Source: Chersky-840 sp050011815 (GTDB lineage Bacteria; Actinomycetota; Acidimicrobiia; Acidimicrobiales; UBA8190). Taken from it: DNA of 64,000 bases. The notes beneath the pieces were generated by a model. The model was not told the origin of the DNA. It ran no database searches and saw only the letters and a program-made list of their open reading frames with translations. The position numbers and the translations under genes are program-made. Of this stretch, positions 26,058 to 34,540 are shown in pieces; the stretch's first letter is position 1; every line of letters starts with the position of its first letter. The DNA lies in contig JBEKIJ010000004.1 in assembly GCA_050011815.1 (NCBI GenBank), positions 102,977-166,976 of the forward strand. The letters run 5' to 3'.

Positions 26058-26494
26058 TCGGCTACGTCGTCGCTGGAAACTTCCCTTCGAATCGTCGCTG
26101 GAGCGAGACCGTGTCACTGCATAGGCGAGCCATGTTGGGCCCCCCTAGTCAAAGGGCGAGGGCGCGTTCTACTCCGTAGCGGCCTCGCGCCAGACCCCCT
26201 CGAGCGTTCGAAGGTCAGGTAGCCCAGACGCGAACGCTCCGCGCACCCACGTCGCCGCTGATCTCCGGCCGGAGAAAACCCAACTCGAGCGAGTCCGATT
26301 ACGTTCTCGGCACCGTCACCCTCAGGCCAATCCCGGGCTTGAAGGCCCGTGGTGCGCACTGAAGGCTACGAACCTATGTTCGCCCAGTTCAGAGAGGATC
26401 ACTGATTCTGTTCCGACCCTTGTGGTAATGGGCGGTCCTGAGGTATTTTTGAAACTGAAAACGCGGAAATCCGGGTTGGGGAGGAGGCACCAGG
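26058..26494. other. intergenic region, nothing recognised
   Basis: About 440 bases after the toxin-like gene. No gene, repeat copy or hairpin with a T-tract is evident. An AT-rich patch at about 26430-26465 just before the next gene could hold its promoter. Confidence 0.4.
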
Positions 26495-26800
26495 ATGGGG
26501 AGGCCCAGGTTGGCCGAGCCTCGTGACAAGCCGGTCCTGATTCGCCTCACGACCAATGAGATGGCGGTTCTCAAGGCGACGGCTTACGTGCACGACATGA
26601 CGGAGGCGGCGTGTGCTCACCAGCAGCTGGTCGAATGGCTCCGCGTTCAGGCAACTGATCGGGCTGTGATCGCCGCCATCAACGCACGTGAATTGTTTGA
26701 GAACACGGAGGCGGAGACTCACTCAATCGCAGACGCACGAGAGCTACGGCCCAAGGGGTCGACAAAGCGCGTGCCAGGCGAAGCAGGGTCGGCAGGGTAG
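26495..26800 (+). CDS. small basic protein, possible ribbon-helix-helix/mobilisation-type regulator
   Basis: A 101-residue protein starting 'MGRPRLAEPRDKPVLIRLTTNEMAVLKATAYVHDMTEAACAHQQLVEWL'. The opening 'GRPR' plus a short strand ('VLIRLT') and two helices is the layout of ribbon-helix-helix DNA-binding proteins such as MobC-type accessory proteins. It has a good GGAGGAGG ribosome site seven bases before the ATG. The last 35 residues are probably disordered. It sits between the toxin-like gene and a small membrane protein, on the accessory side of the region. Family assignment is tentative. Confidence 0.6.
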   Translation: MGRPRLAEPRDKPVLIRLTTNEMAVLKATAYVHDMTEAACAHQQLVEWLRVQATDRAVIAAINARELFENTEAETHSIADARELRPKGSTKRVPGEAGSAG

Positions 26801-26847
26801 GGCGATGGGAAGTTAAGCGAGCGAGGGAGCTCCACCCGGCTCTTGTC

Positions 26848-27306
26848 GTGCCGCGGTGGGGGGCGAGGAAGTGGCGGAGAGTGACGGGCGGACGGAACGA
26901 CCGGGCGAAGTGGCTCATCGTCGGGTTTGTCGCGGGCGCAATCATCGGACCAGTCGCGTGGCACCTTCTACACCTGGCGATGTCCTCAACCAAGGACGCG
27001 CAAGCGATCTCGGCCGTCGGTGGCCTGATCGGTTGCGTGACCGGGACTGCGGGTGTGGCGGTCGCGTGGACCACGCTAGGGGTTGTCCGGAAAAATCAGC
27101 CCGTCAGTCCTCCGGCAACCTTTGGAGGAACGGAACCGCAGTTGATGCCCAATGGGGCGGGGGGTCCGCTTAATGGACCAAACGGTGCAGTGGGTACGAA
27201 TGGGCATTCACGCGTAATCGAGTCCCCAGGGCCACCGTCCGAGAGACACCATGTCCCGCCGAATCCGCGCATGGGTCCAAGCGGGCATGAGCCCCTTTGG
27301 AAGTAG
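26848..27306 (+). CDS. small membrane protein of unknown function
   Basis: A 152-residue protein with two hydrophobic helices ('WLIVGFVAGAIIGPVAWHLL' and 'AVGGLIGCVTGTAGVAVAWTTLGVV') and a Pro/Gly/Asn-rich hydrophilic C-terminus. Nothing about it is recognisable beyond that. The GTG at 26848 is one of several possible starts and its ribosome site is poor. It follows the small DNA-binding-like gene by 47 bases and may be co-transcribed with it. Confidence 0.45.
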   Translation: MPRWGARKWRRVTGGRNDRAKWLIVGFVAGAIIGPVAWHLLHLAMSSTKDAQAISAVGGLIGCVTGTAGVAVAWTTLGVVRKNQPVSPPATFGGTEPQLMPNGAGGPLNGPNGAVGTNGHSRVIESPGPPSERHHVPPNPRMGPSGHEPLWK

Positions 27307-27688
27307 GGATTTGAGTTGGATGAGCTCAGGTTCACAGGCGTGGTGTACGAGTTTCACCCCCTGACATTCGCCGTGAGGCCCTGAAGCGAGCAGGTCGGTT
27401 CGTGCGTCCGTTTGTTCGTCAGTGAGTGAGTCCGTCCGTGCGTCAGTCAGTCAGTCAGTGAGCGACGGCGTCACGATAGCGGACCCGTATCGGCCGTTTC
27501 CCTGGCGACGAGGGCGCAACGGTCGCTTATCGTGCCCAAACGCCCATAGGGGGTGCCCGGCATTTGCCACGCGCCGTATCGAAATCATCACGTCATGTCG
27601 CGAGCGATCTCATGTGGTTTCACACTGCTTGATGCTGATCTGGGCAACCCCGTCCGGACAGATAGCACCGGTAGGCTGGGTTACCACG
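27307..27688. other. spacer between accessory region and the fha/pkn cluster
   Basis: About 380 bases marking the boundary between the loose left region and the compact core. It holds a degenerate tetranucleotide repeat (27401-27464) and the unassigned promoter of fhaA. The open frame of fhaA continues upstream through this spacer but has no conserved sequence. Confidence 0.5.
27401..27464 (+). repeat. degenerate tetranucleotide repeat (NGTN units)
   Basis: Sixteen consecutive four-base units, nearly all of the form CGTC, CGTG, AGTG or AGTC, including three exact AGTC units in a row near the right end. It ends about 225 bases before the fhaA start codon. Confidence 0.7.
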
Positions 27689-28345
27689 ATGGGACTCCAA
27701 AGGTTCGAGCAGCGTCTCGAGCGTATGGTGGAAGGCGCGTTCTCCAAGGCCCTCCGGGGCGGCATCCAGCCCGTGGAGATCGGCCGACGCCTGACGCGCG
27801 AGATGGACCTCCTGCGCCGTGTAGGAGTCAGAGGCCTGATCGCGCCCAATGTCTTTGTCGTCACCCTGTCGCCCCAGGATGCGGACCGTTTTCAGAGCTT
27901 CGCCGACGTCCTTGCCCGGGAGCTCGGTGACGCGGCGCGGGAGCACGCCCGGAGTGAGGGCTACGTGTTCGTGGGGCCCGTCGAGGTCGAGATCCGGAGT
28001 GACCCCTCGACCCGGGCCGGGCGCTATCGCGTGACCGCCGAGGTACGCGAGGGTCTCGATGGGCTCGCCGCGGCCTCCTTGATCTTGTCGGACGGCTCCC
28101 GCATCGTCCTCGGGAACGAGACGGTGGAGATCGGCCGTCTCCCCGAGTGCACGATCGCCCTGAGCGACCCCAACGTCAGCCGCCGCCACGCCGAGATCCG
28201 TCGGCACGGGAGCGATGTCGTGGTGGCTGACCTGCAGTCGACCAACGGCACCAGGGTGAACGGCGTGACCATCCGGGAGCGGGTCCTCGAGGACGGAGAC
28301 GAGATCACGGTGGGGACAACCTCCATCCGGTTCGAGACCTCGTGA
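27689..28345 (+). CDS. fhaA: FHA-domain protein with N-terminal DUF3662 (FhaA-type)
   Basis: A 218-residue FhaA homologue, which in mycobacteria is a kinase substrate linked to peptidoglycan synthesis and the flippase MurJ. The N-terminus 'MGLQRFEQRLERMVEGAFSKALRGGIQPVEIGRRLTREMD' is the DUF3662 start seen in FhaA. The FHA domain (about 135-215) has all key residues: 'IGRLPEC', 'SRRHAEI' and 'STNGTRVNG' for phosphothreonine binding. It is much shorter than mycobacterial FhaA because the long linker is missing. The ATG at 27689 is chosen on homology; the frame is open for 89 more codons. First gene of the fhaA-fhaB-pstP-pbpA-pknB run, 16 bases before fhaB. Confidence 0.92.
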   Translation: MGLQRFEQRLERMVEGAFSKALRGGIQPVEIGRRLTREMDLLRRVGVRGLIAPNVFVVTLSPQDADRFQSFADVLARELGDAAREHARSEGYVFVGPVEVEIRSDPSTRAGRYRVTAEVREGLDGLAAASLILSDGSRIVLGNETVEIGRLPECTIALSDPNVSRRHAEIRRHGSDVVVADLQSTNGTRVNGVTIRERVLEDGDEITVGTTSIRFETS

Positions 28346-28361
28346 GTGACAGGCTGCGGCG

Positions 28362-28853
28362 GTGTTCCTGACCTCCCTGGACAACCAGAACCTCCTCCGG
28401 GCCTTGGAGATCCTGGTCGTGGCCCTCATATGGCTGTTCTTCTTCCGGGTCATCAGGGCGGTCTGGGTTCAGGTGCGCCCGCCCCCCGCTCGGGGTGCGG
28501 CTCCCCAGGCCACGGCCCCGGGCGCAGGATCGCGCCAATCGGCGGATCGCCGCGGTCGGGCCGGCAAGCTCCACCTCAAGGTCATCGAGCCACCGGAGGG
28601 ATACGGCCAGACCTTCGAGGTGGGCGAGGAGGTCACGTTGGGCCGCGCCGCGGGGTGCGGGGTCCGAGTCGAGGACTCCTATACCTCGAGCCTGCATGCC
28701 CGCCTCTTCCGGCGCAACGGGTCGTTGTGGGTGGAGGACCTGGGATCTACCAACGGGACCTGGGTCAATGCCGAGCGCATCGGCTCGACCTCCAAGCTCG
28801 GCAAGGGCGACCTGCTCCAGGTGGGCGGCACCGTCTTCGAGGTATCCCGGTGA
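28362..28853 (+). CDS. fhaB: membrane-anchored FHA-domain protein (FhaB/FipA-type)
   Basis: A 163-residue protein with one N-terminal transmembrane helix ('ALEILVVALIWLFFFRVIRAVWV') and a C-terminal FHA domain (about 80-160): 'TLGRAAGCGVRVEDSYTSSLHARL' and 'DLGSTNGTWVN'. In mycobacteria FhaB (FipA) binds phosphorylated FtsZ/division proteins. The GTG at 28362 follows fhaA by 16 bases. It is organised like its homologues, so I expect it to bring phosphothreonine partners to the division site. Confidence 0.92.
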   Translation: MFLTSLDNQNLLRALEILVVALIWLFFFRVIRAVWVQVRPPPARGAAPQATAPGAGSRQSADRRGRAGKLHLKVIEPPEGYGQTFEVGEEVTLGRAAGCGVRVEDSYTSSLHARLFRRNGSLWVEDLGSTNGTWVNAERIGSTSKLGKGDLLQVGGTVFEVSR

Positions 28854-28914
28854 GGGGGTGCCCGGCCGTGCCTGGCACCATGGAGCACCGACCCGTGACA
28901 TCTTCGGAGGCTCG

Positions 28915-30390
28915 TTGACCGTTCTCCGGTCGGGTTCGGCCTCCGACGTGGGTCGTGTGCGCACGGTCAACGAGGACCTCGCGCTCGAGAGCCTCACCCT
29001 GTTCGCGGTGGCCGACGGCATGGGCGGTCACGTGGGTGGTGAGATCGCGGCCCGCACGGCCGTCGACACGCTGCAAGCCGAGTTCGCTCGCCAGCCGTCC
29101 GCCGACGGACTGGCCGGGGCCATCCACGAGGCCAACCGGGCGGTCTGGGAGCGGGGCCGAGCGGACGTGGATCTGCGGGGCATGGGGACGACCATGATCG
29201 CGGCGGCCCTGGTATCCACCGACGACGGGGACCGGCTGGTGCTCGCCAATGTGGGGGACTCGCGGGCCTACCGACTGCACGGTGGCGAACTGGTCCAGCT
29301 CACCACCGACCATTCCGTGGCCGAGGAGCTGGTGGCGCGCGGCGAGCTCTCGGAGGAGGAGGCGGCCGTGCACCCGCATCGCCACATCCTCACCCGGGCC
29401 CTGGGTGTGCAGTCCGACGTCGCCGTCGACGTGTGGCAGCTCGTCCCCGAAGAGGGGGACAGGTTCCTCCTGTGCTCGGACGGCCTGACCAACGAGGTGC
29501 CCACCGAGGAGATCACCGAGGTCCTGTCGGGGACCCGCGACCCCCAGGAGGTCGCCGACGTCCTGGTGCGCATGGCCAACCAGGCCGGTGGCAACGACAA
29601 CGCCACCGTGGTCGTGCTCGATGTCATGGTCGGAGACCCGCTTTCTGGTGAAGTCGTCGGGACCCCGGGTGTCGAGGCGGCCGTCGGTTCGGCGCCATGG
29701 GCGTCGGACGCGCCCGGTGACTCGGCGTCGGCGTCCGCCGCCTCGGGGGCCACCATGGTGGTGAGCGCACCCGAGTCGCCGGCCGCGCCGGCCGCGCCGG
29801 TCGATCCGAGTCCCGCCGGGACCGTCACCGACAACGGCGTGGGCGCGGCGGTCGTCAGTCGCTCGGCGCCCGATGTCGATCTGGGTCGCGCCCCGGGACG
29901 TGAGGACCGACGCACCGGACCCCGCATCCCCCGCCGCATCACCTTCCGGGTGATTCTGTTCCTCGTGGTGCTGGGAGGCTTGGCCTATGCCGGTTTCGCA
30001 ACGATCCGGTGGTACGTGAACAGCTCCTATTTCGTCGGCCTGAGCCACAATCACGTCGTGATCTTCCAGGGGCGACCCGGCGGATTCGTCGGCATCAATC
30101 CCAAGATCGTGAAGCGGACCGAGGTGACCGCGAGCCAGGTCCCCTCCTACAAGATCCCCGACCTTCGCAGCGGCGTGCAGGAGCCTTCGTACAAAGACGC
30201 GGTCGGGTATGTCACGAGCCTCCAGCAGTCGGTGTGCAGCTTGGCCCAGCCCCCCGCCTACTGCTCGACGGCGACGACTCCGACGGTCCCCGGTGCCACG
30301 CCGGCGACGACGGTGCCGGGATCGACTCCGGCCACGTTCGGGTTGGATGCCCCCGGTTCCCGCCCCGTCGACGGGCACGAGGCGGCCTGA
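28915..30390 (+). CDS. pstP: PP2C-family Ser/Thr phosphatase with transmembrane anchor (PstP-type)
   Basis: A 491-residue phosphatase that reverses PknB phosphorylation. Residues 1-240 contain the PP2C motifs: 'RTVNEDL', 'VADGMGGHVGG', 'ANVGDSRAY', 'LCSDGLTNEV' and 'GGNDNATVVV', covering the metal-binding aspartates. An Ala/Ser/Pro-rich linker leads to one transmembrane helix ('FRVILFLVVLGGLAYAGFATI', about 345-365) and an extracellular domain of about 125 residues. The likely start is TTG at 28915, four bases after GGAGG, opening into 'TVLRSGSASDVG'. The longer open frame upstream overlaps fhaB and is not conserved. The stop is directly next to the ATG of pbpA. Confidence 0.9.
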   Translation: MTVLRSGSASDVGRVRTVNEDLALESLTLFAVADGMGGHVGGEIAARTAVDTLQAEFARQPSADGLAGAIHEANRAVWERGRADVDLRGMGTTMIAAALVSTDDGDRLVLANVGDSRAYRLHGGELVQLTTDHSVAEELVARGELSEEEAAVHPHRHILTRALGVQSDVAVDVWQLVPEEGDRFLLCSDGLTNEVPTEEITEVLSGTRDPQEVADVLVRMANQAGGNDNATVVVLDVMVGDPLSGEVVGTPGVEAAVGSAPWASDAPGDSASASAASGATMVVSAPESPAAPAAPVDPSPAGTVTDNGVGAAVVSRSAPDVDLGRAPGREDRRTGPRIPRRITFRVILFLVVLGGLAYAGFATIRWYVNSSYFVGLSHNHVVIFQGRPGGFVGINPKIVKRTEVTASQVPSYKIPDLRSGVQEPSYKDAVGYVTSLQQSVCSLAQPPAYCSTATTPTVPGATPATTVPGSTPATFGLDAPGSRPVDGHEAA

Positions 30391-31878
30391 ATGGCGGGAA
30401 GGATCCGTTGGCTCGGTGTGGGGATGGTGGTGTGCTTCTTGGCGCTGTTCCTTCAGCTCAACAACGTGCAGGTCAAGCAGGCCAACAAGTACGCCACGTC
30501 TCAGTACAATCCCTCGGTCATCGAGGCCAAGTACGACCAGCCCCGCGGGATCATCCAGAGCGCCGACGGGGTGGTGTTGGCCCAATCGGTGAGGGCCAAG
30601 TCGGGCTCCTACAAGTACATCCGCCAGTACCCCATGGGCTCGCTGTTCGGTCAGATCACCGGGTACCTGCCCATCGGGGGCCTGGCCACCGGCGTCGAGA
30701 ACACCTACAACTCCTATCTGGCCCAGCACAACCGACCGGTCAAGACCCTGGGCGACCTGCTCACCACGCCCGTGGAGACCGACACCGTCACCCTCACCTT
30801 GTCGAGCAAGTTGCAAGAGACGGCCCGCCAGGCCCTCGGCGGGCGCGACGGCGCCATCGTCGTGCTCGACCCCACCACCGGGGCCGTCCTGGCCATGTAC
30901 TCCAATCCGACCTACGACCCGAACCCCTTGGCCGCCAATGACGCCACCACGGTGAACAACGCCTTCGTGGCCGACAACACCAAGAACCCCACGACCGGGT
31001 TCACGCCGGAGACCTCTCTCGCCTATCAGGACTCCTTCCAACCGGGGTCGACGTTCAAGGTGGTGACGGCGACCGCCGCCTATCAGTACGCGCCCAAGCT
31101 GGTGGACACGTCGATGCCCTTCTACAGCTGCATCCCGGGCGGGACCCTGGGTGGACAGGGAGAGAGCAGCCCGCTGTGCAACGACGGGGGGAGCGCCTGC
31201 GGGGGGACCATCGCCGAGATGCTGCCCCCCTCGTGCGACCCCGGCTTCGCCCTCCTCGGCACCAGGGTGGGCGCCCCGTCGATGACGGCGGAGGCGGAGT
31301 CCTTCGGCTTCAACCAGCAGCCCCCCATCGACCTCCCCCCGAGCCCCTTCGAGCCGTCGCATTTCCTGACGGTGCCCGGTCAGGACTGCTCCGCCCAGAT
31401 CTTCTTGGCCTTCGCCTCCATCGGCCAGGACTGCACGACCGCCACGCCCTTGCAGATGGCGATGGTGGCGGCCGGGATCGCCAACGGGGGTGTGGTGATG
31501 AAACCGCACGTCATGTACCAGATCCGTGATTCCCAGAACAATCTCGTGGAGGAGTACCAGCCCACGGCCTGGCACCGGGCCGCCTCGCAGGCCACGGCGA
31601 GCGCACTGTCGGCCCTCATGGTCAAGGTCGTGACGTCGGGCACCGCGGCGCGTGACGGGTTTCCGCCTGCGTGGGACGTGGCGGCCAAGACCGGTACGGC
31701 GCAGACCGGGGTGGGCAACTCCCTGACGACCGACTGGATGATCGCCTTCGCGCCGGCGACCGACCCCACGGTGGCCATCGCCGTGGCCATGCCGCACCAA
31801 CCGGTCGACCTCACCGGCGCGATCGTGGCCGGTCCCATCGTGAAAACCATGATCCAAGCGGTACTGGCGGGACAGTGA
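30391..31878 (+). CDS. pbpA: penicillin-binding protein PbpA (class B transpeptidase)
   Basis: A 495-residue class B PBP that cross-links peptidoglycan in the periplasm. N-terminal anchor 'WLGVGMVVCFLALFLQL', then the dimerisation region ('YDQPRGIIQSADG') and the transpeptidase domain. The active-site Ser is in S220-T-F-K223 and KTG at 433-435. The second motif, normally SxN, is Ser281-Cys-Asp283 ('PPSCDPGFALLG'), with Asp in place of Asn. The Cys-rich insert before it ('CIPGG...CNDGGSAC') may form disulfides. It starts at the base after the pstP stop; mycobacteria have rodA between the two, but there is none here. Essential for growth or division in relatives. Confidence 0.93.
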   Translation: MAGRIRWLGVGMVVCFLALFLQLNNVQVKQANKYATSQYNPSVIEAKYDQPRGIIQSADGVVLAQSVRAKSGSYKYIRQYPMGSLFGQITGYLPIGGLATGVENTYNSYLAQHNRPVKTLGDLLTTPVETDTVTLTLSSKLQETARQALGGRDGAIVVLDPTTGAVLAMYSNPTYDPNPLAANDATTVNNAFVADNTKNPTTGFTPETSLAYQDSFQPGSTFKVVTATAAYQYAPKLVDTSMPFYSCIPGGTLGGQGESSPLCNDGGSACGGTIAEMLPPSCDPGFALLGTRVGAPSMTAEAESFGFNQQPPIDLPPSPFEPSHFLTVPGQDCSAQIFLAFASIGQDCTTATPLQMAMVAAGIANGGVVMKPHVMYQIRDSQNNLVEEYQPTAWHRAASQATASALSALMVKVVTSGTAARDGFPPAWDVAAKTGTAQTGVGNSLTTDWMIAFAPATDPTVAIAVAMPHQPVDLTGAIVAGPIVKTMIQAVLAGQ

Positions 31879-31966
31879 CAGCGATGTCCGACCGGCCGCG
31901 ACCGAAGAGGAGACAACCTGTGCCTGGCCCAGGCGACGTTCCGGCGAGACGTAGGCTCTGACCCGC

Positions 31967-33892
31967 ATGGAGCCCACCCGGACCCCCCGAGTGCTCTCGG
32001 GAAGATACGAGCTCTCGCACCTGGTCGCCCGAGGCGGCATGGCCGAGGTGTACCGCGCCCGTGACCAGTTGCTCGATCGACCGGTCGCCCTCAAGGTGCT
32101 GTTTCCCGAGCTGTCTGTGGACCGGTCCTTCGTGGAGCGGTTCCGCCGCGAGGCCCAGGCGGCGGCCAACCTCTCGCACCCCAACATCGTCCCGGTGTTC
32201 GACTGGGGAGAGGACAGCGGCACCTACTTCATCGTGATGGAGTTCGTCGACGGCAGGGCCCTGTCGTCGATCCTGCGCACGGCGGGGCCCCTGCACCCCG
32301 ACCGGGCCGCCGAGATCGCCGCCGATGTCGCCGGGGCGCTCTCCTACGCGCATCGCCACGGGGTGGTCCACCGCGACGTCAAGCCCGGCAACGTCCTCAT
32401 CACCGAAGAGGGCACGATCAAGGTCACCGACTTCGGGATCGCCCGGGCCGTGAACACCGAGGAGAGCCTGACCCAGACCGGGGCCGTCATGGGCACGGCC
32501 ACGTACTTCTCCCCCGAGCAGGCCGAGGGCATGGGCGTGGACTCCCGCAGCGACATCTACTCGCTCGGCGTCGTCCTCTTCGAGATGGTGACGGGACGAC
32601 CCCCCTTCCTGGGCGACACGCCGGTGGCCGTGGCGTCCAAGCACGTGCGCGAGCACCCGCCTGCGCCGCGCGAGGTGAACCCCGGCGTCCCCCCCGACCT
32701 CGAGGCGATCATCTTGAAGTGCCTGGCGAAGTCGCCCGACCACCGCTACGCCACGGGGGACGACCTACGAATCGACCTGCTCCGCTTTCGCGAAGGGCGC
32801 GCCGTGGGGGCGACCTCGCCCCCGACCGGACAGCACCCGTCGGTGGGTGCCACCCAGGCGGTCCGGGGCCTGGGCACCCAGGCGCTGCCGGCGGTGGCGG
32901 GCGACGACTTCGAGGGGGCGGCGGAGCCCAGCCGGACCCGGCTCTATGCCTCGATCCTGGCCCTGCTCCTGATCGCCCTGGCGGTGGTGATCATCTTCCT
33001 CGGCAACTCGGTGGGCTGGTGGCACATCGGGGAGAAGGCCAACCCCGACTTCGCCCTGCCCGACGTGACCAGCCAGAACGTGACCCAGGCCGAGCACACC
33101 CTCGAGCACAAGGGCCTCAAGACTTCCGTGCAGCCCGACACGTCGGCCAAGAACACGCCGAACACCCAGGTGCTGCGGACCGTGCCGGCCCAGGGGACGA
33201 CGGTGAAACCGGGCGACAAGGTGACCCTCATCACCGGTGCCGAAGGGCCTCCGGTCCACGTCCCCGATCTCGTGAACGACTCGGTCATCCAGGCCAAGGC
33301 CCAGTTGCAGCAGATGGGACTGCAGGCCAACGTCCAGTTCAGCAGCACCTGCACGCAACAGAACATCGTGTGCATGCAGAACCCGAAGTCGGGCCAGACC
33401 CTCCCCCCGGGCGGAACGGTCAGCATCTTCACCCAGTCGACGACCACCGCGGTCCCCAACGTCCTCGGGCTCGACCAGACCACGGCGTGCAACCGCCTGG
33501 GTCAAGCCGGGTTCCAGTGCGGGACGATCACGACCCAGCCTTCGCAGTCGGTGGGGAAGAACGACGTGATCAGCACCAACCCCGTCGCCGGTGCCCAGGA
33601 GCCGGCCAACGCCAACGTGAACCTGGTGGTGTCGAGCGGGCCCTCGTCGGTCCTCGTGCCCTACGTCATCGGCGACACCGAGACCCAGGCCGCCTCGATG
33701 CTCACGAGCGCCGGGCTCACCCCCGAAGAGGTCTGTCAGCCCACGCAGCAGCAGAGCCAGGACGGGTTGGTCCAGGCGCAGAGCCCCAATGGGGGACAGT
33801 CGGTGAGCCCGGGAGCCACGGTGACGATCACCGTGGCCGACGTCAACGGGTGCTCGAGCACCACGACGACCTCAGGAACGGGCAACACCTAG
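31967..33892 (+). CDS. pknB: Ser/Thr protein kinase PknB with four PASTA domains
   Basis: A 641-residue receptor kinase. The kinase domain (about 13-275) has 'ARGGMAEVY', 'VALKVL', 'HRDVKPGNVL', 'DFGIARA', 'GTATYFSPEQ' and 'DIYSLGVVLFEM'. A transmembrane helix lies at about 324-345 ('LYASILALLLIALAVVIIFLG'). Four PASTA modules follow ('LPDVTSQNVTQAEHTL', 'VPDLVNDSVIQAKAQL', 'VPNVLGLDQTTACNRL', 'VPYVIGDTETQAASML') that sense muropeptides or lipid II outside the cell. It phosphorylates division and wall-synthesis proteins, and its phosphatase PstP is two genes upstream. PknA, which precedes pknB in many relatives, is missing. It is 88 bases after pbpA and convergent with trpG. Confidence 0.96.
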   Translation: MEPTRTPRVLSGRYELSHLVARGGMAEVYRARDQLLDRPVALKVLFPELSVDRSFVERFRREAQAAANLSHPNIVPVFDWGEDSGTYFIVMEFVDGRALSSILRTAGPLHPDRAAEIAADVAGALSYAHRHGVVHRDVKPGNVLITEEGTIKVTDFGIARAVNTEESLTQTGAVMGTATYFSPEQAEGMGVDSRSDIYSLGVVLFEMVTGRPPFLGDTPVAVASKHVREHPPAPREVNPGVPPDLEAIILKCLAKSPDHRYATGDDLRIDLLRFREGRAVGATSPPTGQHPSVGATQAVRGLGTQALPAVAGDDFEGAAEPSRTRLYASILALLLIALAVVIIFLGNSVGWWHIGEKANPDFALPDVTSQNVTQAEHTLEHKGLKTSVQPDTSAKNTPNTQVLRTVPAQGTTVKPGDKVTLITGAEGPPVHVPDLVNDSVIQAKAQLQQMGLQANVQFSSTCTQQNIVCMQNPKSGQTLPPGGTVSIFTQSTTTAVPNVLGLDQTTACNRLGQAGFQCGTITTQPSQSVGKNDVISTNPVAGAQEPANANVNLVVSSGPSSVLVPYVIGDTETQAASMLTSAGLTPEEVCQPTQQQSQDGLVQAQSPNGGQSVSPGATVTITVADVNGCSSTTTTSGTGNT

Positions 33893-34479
33893 CGCCGGTC
33901 GGCTCCCAGGGTGCCGAGGAAATTGGTGAGCAGGTCGGGGCCCACGCTCGTGAGGATCGACTCGGGGTGGAACTGGACCCCCTCGACCGCAACCTCACGG
34001 TGTCGGAGTCCCATCACGACGCCGTCGGCGGTCTCGGCGGTGATCTCGAGGACGCCGGGAATCGAGTCGCGATCCACGATCAGCGAGTGATAGCGGGTCG
34101 CCTCGAAGGGGTTGGGCATGTCCGCGAAGACGCCCACCCCGGTATGGAAGATGGCCGAGGTCTTGCCGTGCATGAGCTCGGGGGCGGAGACGATGCGGGC
34201 GCCGAAGACCTGGGCGATGCACTGATGTCCCAGGCACACGCCCAGGATGGGCACCTCGCCGGCGAGCTCGGCCACCACGGCCATGCTCACCCCCCCGTCC
34301 TCGGGCCGGCCCGGGCCCGGTGAGATCACGATGCCGTCGGGAGCGACCTCTCGGATGCCCGACACCTCGATGGCGTCGTTGCGGAAGACCACCGGATCGG
34401 CGCCGAGCGCACCCAGCTCCTGCACCAGGTTGTAGGTGAAGGAGTCGTAGTTGTCGACGAGCAGGACCCGGGCTCCCAC
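33889..34479 (-). CDS. trpG: anthranilate/aminodeoxychorismate synthase glutaminase subunit
   Basis: A class I glutamine amidotransferase of about 196 residues, supplying ammonia to TrpE or PabB for anthranilate or aminodeoxychorismate. Hallmarks: 'RVLLVDNYDSFTYNLVQ', 'ISPGPGRPEDGG', the nucleophile in 'LGVCLGHQCIAQ', and 'GVQFHPESILT' with the catalytic His-Glu. The frame is open 32 codons further upstream, but that would overlap crgA; the GTG at 34479 with GGGGAG before it gives the normal length. A lone trpG/pabA next to crgA and pknB is standard in actinobacteria. Which synthase it serves cannot be told. It overlaps the end of pknB by 4 bases. Confidence 0.9.
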   Translation of the reverse strand: MGARVLLVDNYDSFTYNLVQELGALGADPVVFRNDAIEVSGIREVAPDGIVISPGPGRPEDGGVSMAVVAELAGEVPILGVCLGHQCIAQVFGARIVSAPELMHGKTSAIFHTGVGVFADMPNPFEATRYHSLIVDRDSIPGVLEITAETADGVVMGLRHREVAVEGVQFHPESILTSVGPDLLTNFLGTLGADRR

Positions 34480-34524
34480 GCTCCCCGACTGTACCCCGGG
34501 CCCGGGTGACGTCGTCGCCGTGGC

Positions 34525-34540
34525 TATCCTGCTCGCCATG
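34525..34540 (+). promoter_or_regulatory. possible -10 element for a leaderless crgA transcript
   Basis: TATCCT (34525-34530) lies seven bases before the A of the crgA ATG at 34538, the spacing expected if transcription starts at the ATG. There is no ribosome site in this short gap. Leaderless mRNAs are common in actinobacteria. Confidence 0.4.

Noticed and set aside
28765..32223. Very long antisense open frame (about 1150 codons) opposite pstP, pbpA and pknB
   Set aside because: It mirrors three clearly conserved genes; its product is low-complexity His/Arg/Gly-rich, as expected for the antisense of high-GC coding DNA.
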